Source of the DNA: Bacteroidota bacterium
GTDB taxonomy: Bacteria > Bacteroidota > Bacteroidia > Flavobacteriales > Weeksellaceae
Assembly (NCBI GenBank): GCA_023423715.1
Contig: JAFAFC010000032.1
Coordinates: 59,321 to 123,320 of the forward strand
Direction: 5' to 3'
DNA: 64,000 nucleotides
In this document: positions 60,804-64,000 of the stretch, one piece after another
Layout of the letters: the number at the start of each line of letters is the position of its first letter
Numbering within the stretch: the stretch's first letter is position 1
Made by a program: the position numbers and the translations under genes
Notes under the pieces: model-generated
Told to the model about the DNA's origin: nothing
What the model saw: only the letters and a program-made list of their open reading frames with translations
The model's database searches: none

Positions 60804-60953
60804 ATGGATCCCATTCTAATTCAATACATTCTCATTGCCGTAGTAGTTTTGGGTGCTTGTTATTCGGTTTTTAGGATGTTCCAAAAGAATTTTTCGTCCA
60901 AGAAATTCGACTCAAAAAAAGGCTCTTGCGATAAGGATTGCGGTTGCTCTTAA
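60804..60953 (+). CDS. Small FeoB-associated Cys-rich membrane protein
   Basis: 49 residues from ATG 60804 (MDPILIQYILIAVVVLGACYSVFRMF). One membrane helix is followed by a basic linker and a Cys-rich tail 'GSCDKDCGCS'. This matches FeoB-associated Cys-rich membrane proteins of Bacteroidota, a possible FeoC equivalent. Cysteines could handle Fe(II) or stabilise FeoB. It is 28 nt downstream of feoB. Confidence 0.8.
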   Translation: MDPILIQYILIAVVVLGACYSVFRMFQKNFSSKKFDSKKGSCDKDCGCS

Positions 60954-61010
60954 ACGTAACTTAGCAAGAATACTTCTCATCAATACCACAAATATTGGTG
61001 AAAAACTTCG

Positions 61011-61018
61011 TATTTTTG
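61011..61018 (+). promoter_or_regulatory. -7 box of glmM (TATTTTTG)
   Basis: A perfect TAnnTTTG box 53 nt before ATG 61072. A TTG at 60995-60997 is too close (13 nt) to be a normal -33. Confidence 0.45.
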
Positions 61019-61071
61019 CCGTATCTTTTGTCAAGACAAAAGAATATTCTACAAACAAGTAAATAAAACAC

Positions 61072-62454
61072 ATGTCGTTAATAAAAAGTATTTCAGGAAT
61101 TCGTGGGACTATCGGTGGAAAAGTAGGTGATAACCTTACACCGCTAGATGTTGTCAAATTTGCTTCGGCATTCGGAACGTGGTTGCAAAACACCAAAAAC
61201 AAGAAAAATTTAAGCTTAGTTATCGGTAGAGATGCGCGTATTTCTGGGCAAATGGTTTCTTCTTTAGTTTCATCAACATTGCAAGGGTTGGGAATTAATG
61301 TCATTGATTTAGGTCTTTCTACAACGCCAACAGTAGAAGTGATGGTTCCTGAACTTAATGCAGATGGAGGAATTATTTTAACGGCATCGCACAACCAAAA
61401 ACAATGGAATGCGCTAAAACTTTTAAACGAAAAAGGAGAATTCATCAATGGTGAAGAAGGAGCTGAAGTTCTTCGTTTAGCGGAATCTGAAGATTTTAAC
61501 TACGCTGAAGTCGATGATTTAGGTTCATACGAAACTCGTGAAGACGCTTTCGGTATTCATATTCAGAAAATTTTGGATTTACCTATGGTGAATGCAGAAG
61601 TTATAAAACCTAAGAAATTCAAAGTGGTTCTTGACGCGGTAAATTCTACTGGCGGCTTGGCGATTCCACCGCTTTTGGAAAAATTAGGATGTGAAGTTAT
61701 TCCGTTGTATTGTGTTCCGAACGGGCAATTTCCGCACAATCCGGAGCCTTTGAAAGAGCATTTAACAGACATTTGCGAACTGGTAAAATCCGAAGGAGCT
61801 GATTTAGGAATTGTTGTTGATCCTGATGTTGACCGATTGGCTTTAATCGATGAAAATGGTGAGATGTTTGGCGAAGAATATACGCTAGTTGCTGTTGCAG
61901 ATTATCTTTTGAGACATAAAAAAGGAGCTGCAATTTCGAATTTATCTTCAAGTCGTGCGCTTCGTGATGTTGCGAATGCTTTAGGTGGCGAATATTTCGC
62001 AAGTGCCGTTGGAGAAGTAAACGTTGTTACATTGATGAAGGAGAAAAACGCCGTTATTGGGGGAGAAGGAAATGGAGGAATTATCTATCCTGATCTGCAT
62101 TACGGAAGAGACTCTTTGGTAGGCGTTGCTTTGTTTTTAACGCATTTAGCAAACGAAAACAAAACCGTTTCTGAACTTAGAGCGACGTACCCAGCTTATT
62201 ATATGGGCAAAAAGAAAATTGAACTAACACCAGAAATCGATGTGGATGCCCTTTTAACTAAAATGGAAAAAGAGTATCTAAATGAAGACGTTTCTACGGT
62301 AGATGGTGTAAAAATAGATTTCGCGGAGAATTGGGTGCATTTGAGAAAATCAAATACAGAACCAATTATCCGAATTTATACCGAAGCAAAAACGCAAGAA
62401 GAAGCAGATGCTTTGGGCGATCAAATGATCGCAAAAATTAAAAGTTTGATTTAG
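61072..62454 (+). CDS. glmM: Phosphoglucosamine mutase
   Basis: 460 residues of the alpha-D-phosphohexomutase family. N-terminal 'SISGIRGTIGGKVGDNLTPLDVVKFASAFGTW', active-site serine loop 'ILTASHNQKQWNALKLLNEKG', metal loop 'VDPDVDRLALIDE', sugar-binding 'GGEGNGGIIYPD' and phosphate loop 'LRKSNTEPIIRIYTEA' are all present. The TASHNQ loop is typical of the GlmM-like Bacteroidota group. It interconverts GlcN-6-P and GlcN-1-P for UDP-GlcNAc; a PGM/PMM role cannot be fully excluded. Confidence 0.88.
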   Translation: MSLIKSISGIRGTIGGKVGDNLTPLDVVKFASAFGTWLQNTKNKKNLSLVIGRDARISGQMVSSLVSSTLQGLGINVIDLGLSTTPTVEVMVPELNADGGIILTASHNQKQWNALKLLNEKGEFINGEEGAEVLRLAESEDFNYAEVDDLGSYETREDAFGIHIQKILDLPMVNAEVIKPKKFKVVLDAVNSTGGLAIPPLLEKLGCEVIPLYCVPNGQFPHNPEPLKEHLTDICELVKSEGADLGIVVDPDVDRLALIDENGEMFGEEYTLVAVADYLLRHKKGAAISNLSSSRALRDVANALGGEYFASAVGEVNVVTLMKEKNAVIGGEGNGGIIYPDLHYGRDSLVGVALFLTHLANENKTVSELRATYPAYYMGKKKIELTPEIDVDALLTKMEKEYLNEDVSTVDGVKIDFAENWVHLRKSNTEPIIRIYTEAKTQEEADALGDQMIAKIKSLI

Positions 62455-62551
62455 AATCGAAAAAACTCCCTTGTGGATAAGTTTCAAGATAAGAAACTGA
62501 ATTTCGAATTCTAATTTCCTAACTTTAAATAACTAATTAGAGGATGGATCG

Positions 62552-62580
62552 AAGTGGGCAATGCAATTTCCCACTTGGGT
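62552..62580 (+). other. Stem-loop upstream of the TPR-protein gene
   Basis: A 7-bp stem (AAGTGGG at 62552-62558 with CCCACTT at 62570-62576), 11-nt loop, then GGGTTTT. It lies between glmM and the TPR gene. It could end glmM transcription or act in the TPR leader; the T-tract is short. Confidence 0.4.
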
Positions 62581-62601
62581 TTTATCAAATGAGAAAGAAA
62601 A

Positions 62602-63972
62602 TTGGAAGAATTTTTTGAAAACGAACACGCGCGACGTTTCGAGGAAATGATAGAAAACAATGATGAATACTACTTCGACACCGAAGAGTTGGTAGACATT
62701 ATTATCTATTACTTGGAACTTGGCGATATCAATTATGCGGAGTTAGCAGTGAATTACGCGCTAAAACTTCACCCCAACTCATTGGAAATAAAAACCAAAA
62801 AATTGGAAGTTTTATTGGAGTTGGAAAATTACAACGAAGCCAAACGAATTATCGATGAACTAAAAGAAGCGTCTATGGAAGACACAGACTTCTTGGTTTG
62901 TTGTGCTAAGTATTATTCAAATTTGGGCAATCCGAAAAAAGCTATAGACTATTGTTTGAAGGCATTAGAGTTGAAAGAAGAAGAAAACTTCCTTCACAAC
63001 TTTATTGCAGACGAATATGTTAATTTGGAAGATCCTTTCCAAGCTTTAAAACATTACAAAGAAGCACTTCAATTGGACCCGAATGACGATTATTCTTTGG
63101 AAAACGTGATGTTCTGCTACAACAGAATGAAAAAGAATAAAGAGGCTATCGAGTTTCTAAATCATTATTTGGATCAGTTTCCGTATTCGGAAACGGCTTG
63201 GTTTGAATATGGTCAATTTTATTTTAACCGTAAAAAATACGACGAAGCCATTCGTGGGTTCGATTATTTATTAGCGATCAACTCCTCTGCTGTAGGTGTT
63301 TATTCTAACAAAGCTGCGTGTTACGAAGCGATGAAAGAATGGCAAAAAGCGATTGAAGTCTACGAAGAAATGCTGGAATTGGAATATACGAAGGCATTTA
63401 CTTTCTATAAAATCGGAATTTGTTTTAAAGAATTGAAGCAACCAATTCATGCCATTAGCGCATTTCAGAAATCGTTGCGTGAAGATCCACAGTTTTATCT
63501 TTCGATGATGGAGCAATCCTTCATTTACGAAGAAATTGGTGGAATGAAAGAAGCGTTGCATTTCGCAAAAGAAGCAACCATGCTTAATGACACGAATTTG
63601 GACTATCAGAAGCGATTAGCATTTTTATACATCGATGCTGGGAATTTTGAAGAAAGCTTGCATTGTTTGAAGAAGCTTGTTGATGCGGAGCCAAGTAGAT
63701 TTTACAATTGGTATGCTTATGCCGAAGTGATGATGCTTATTGGTGAATATCAAGAAGCCATTACCATATTGTTGCAAGCAACGAAGAAGCACAAAAGAGC
63801 CGAATTATTCTATCAATTAAGTAATTCATATTTTAATATTCATACGGACGAGGAAGGCCAAATCGCTTTGGAAAAAGCCATGGAACTTGATCCGGAATTG
63901 CTAATCGATATGCAAAAGAAATATCCGTATCTTGTAGATCAAGCCAAAAAATCGAAGGCTAAAAAGAAGTAA
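62602..63972 (+). CDS. Tetratricopeptide-repeat protein
   Basis: 456 residues, nearly all TPR-like helix pairs ('ALELKEEENFLHNFIADEYVNLEDPFQALKHYKEALQLDPNDDYSLEN', 'AWFEYGQFYFNRKKYDEAIRGF', 'TFYKIGICFKELKQPIHAISAFQKSLREDP'). No signal peptide, so probably cytoplasmic. Start TTG 62602 chosen: the encoded MEEFFENE... is the conserved N-terminus in flavobacterial relatives as I recall them, and the next Met (62647) would remove it. TPR scaffolds bind other proteins; the partner is unknown. Confidence 0.85.
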   Translation: MEEFFENEHARRFEEMIENNDEYYFDTEELVDIIIYYLELGDINYAELAVNYALKLHPNSLEIKTKKLEVLLELENYNEAKRIIDELKEASMEDTDFLVCCAKYYSNLGNPKKAIDYCLKALELKEEENFLHNFIADEYVNLEDPFQALKHYKEALQLDPNDDYSLENVMFCYNRMKKNKEAIEFLNHYLDQFPYSETAWFEYGQFYFNRKKYDEAIRGFDYLLAINSSAVGVYSNKAACYEAMKEWQKAIEVYEEMLELEYTKAFTFYKIGICFKELKQPIHAISAFQKSLREDPQFYLSMMEQSFIYEEIGGMKEALHFAKEATMLNDTNLDYQKRLAFLYIDAGNFEESLHCLKKLVDAEPSRFYNWYAYAEVMMLIGEYQEAITILLQATKKHKRAELFYQLSNSYFNIHTDEEGQIALEKAMELDPELLIDMQKKYPYLVDQAKKSKAKKK

Positions 63973-64000
63973 TTAAATCGTATAGTATATTGGTTTCGGC

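Noticed and set aside
1..64000. CRISPR arrays, insertion sequences, prophage or toxin-antitoxin modules
   Set aside because: No regularly spaced repeats, transposase or integrase genes, terminal repeats or typical toxin-antitoxin pairs are seen by eye.

Overview
The window is a chromosomal stretch of an AT-rich member of the Bacteroidota, most likely order Flavobacteriales and probably Weeksellaceae (Chryseobacterium-like). Pointers are an XrtF exosortase pair, type III glutamine synthetase, GLPGLI-family proteins, an Oar-like TonB receptor, a PorW/SprE-like type IX secretion lipoprotein, many flavobacterial DUF families, and promoters of the TAnnTTTG type. No phage, insertion sequence, CRISPR array or antibiotic island is visible; the content is mainly housekeeping. 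The genus cannot be fixed from the sequence alone.

Layout. 1-8.3 kb: 5' end of mfd (minus), small secreted and outer-membrane proteins, a GH3-family protein, two divergent exporters (SMR and MFS), dnaB, rnhA and a small lipoprotein. 8.4-11.5 kb: a nitroreductase followed by nadB-nadC. 11.8-15.1 kb: a large Oar-like receptor. 15.1-18.7 kb: a small membrane protein, asd, a cation diffusion facilitator, and the convergent xrtF pair. 18.7-21.7 kb: a compact operon of APH-fold sugar kinase, stand-alone RapZ C-terminal domain, sugar nucleotidyltransferase and LOG-family protein, which looks like amino-sugar or cell-wall recycling. 21.7-27.1 kb: DUF6702, tadA, coaX, an M1 peptidase and a DUF6909-type protein. 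27.4-33.2 kb: glnN, an omega-amidase-like nitrilase, two small outer-membrane proteins, rseP and tRNA-Asn. 33.6-41.3 kb: a long NagB-like protein, a small basic protein, a DUF5686 protein, rplU-rpmA, a membrane acyltransferase and a small membrane protein. 41.5-47.9 kb: miaE, a DUF502 protein, tnaA, the PorW/SprE-like lipoprotein, maf and kdsC. 48-58.3 kb: an outer-membrane receptor, two GLPGLI proteins, a JmjC-like cupin protein, lepA, an ECF sigma/anti-sigma/periplasmic-protein operon and a DUF2520 protein. 58.5-64 kb: feoA-feoB with a small Cys-rich membrane protein, glmM and a TPR protein.

How they fit together. Amino-sugar metabolism recurs: the kinase/RapZ/nucleotidyltransferase operon, the NagB-like protein and GlmM. 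Envelope biogenesis and surface export are the other main theme: XrtF, PorW/SprE-like, RseP, KdsC, the receptors and GLPGLI proteins. Nitrogen metabolism is represented by GlnN, the nitrilase and tryptophanase.

The most notable signals are: (i) a class of genes whose -7 promoter box ends 3-5 nt before the start codon, predicting leaderless mRNAs; (ii) the operon with a free-standing RapZ C-terminal domain; (iii) a 24-bp perfect (38-bp imperfect) direct repeat that brackets one GLPGLI gene; (iv) a palindrome abutting the glnN promoter; (v) a DUF6909-type protein whose C-terminus resembles nucleoside phosphorylases and AMP nucleosidase.
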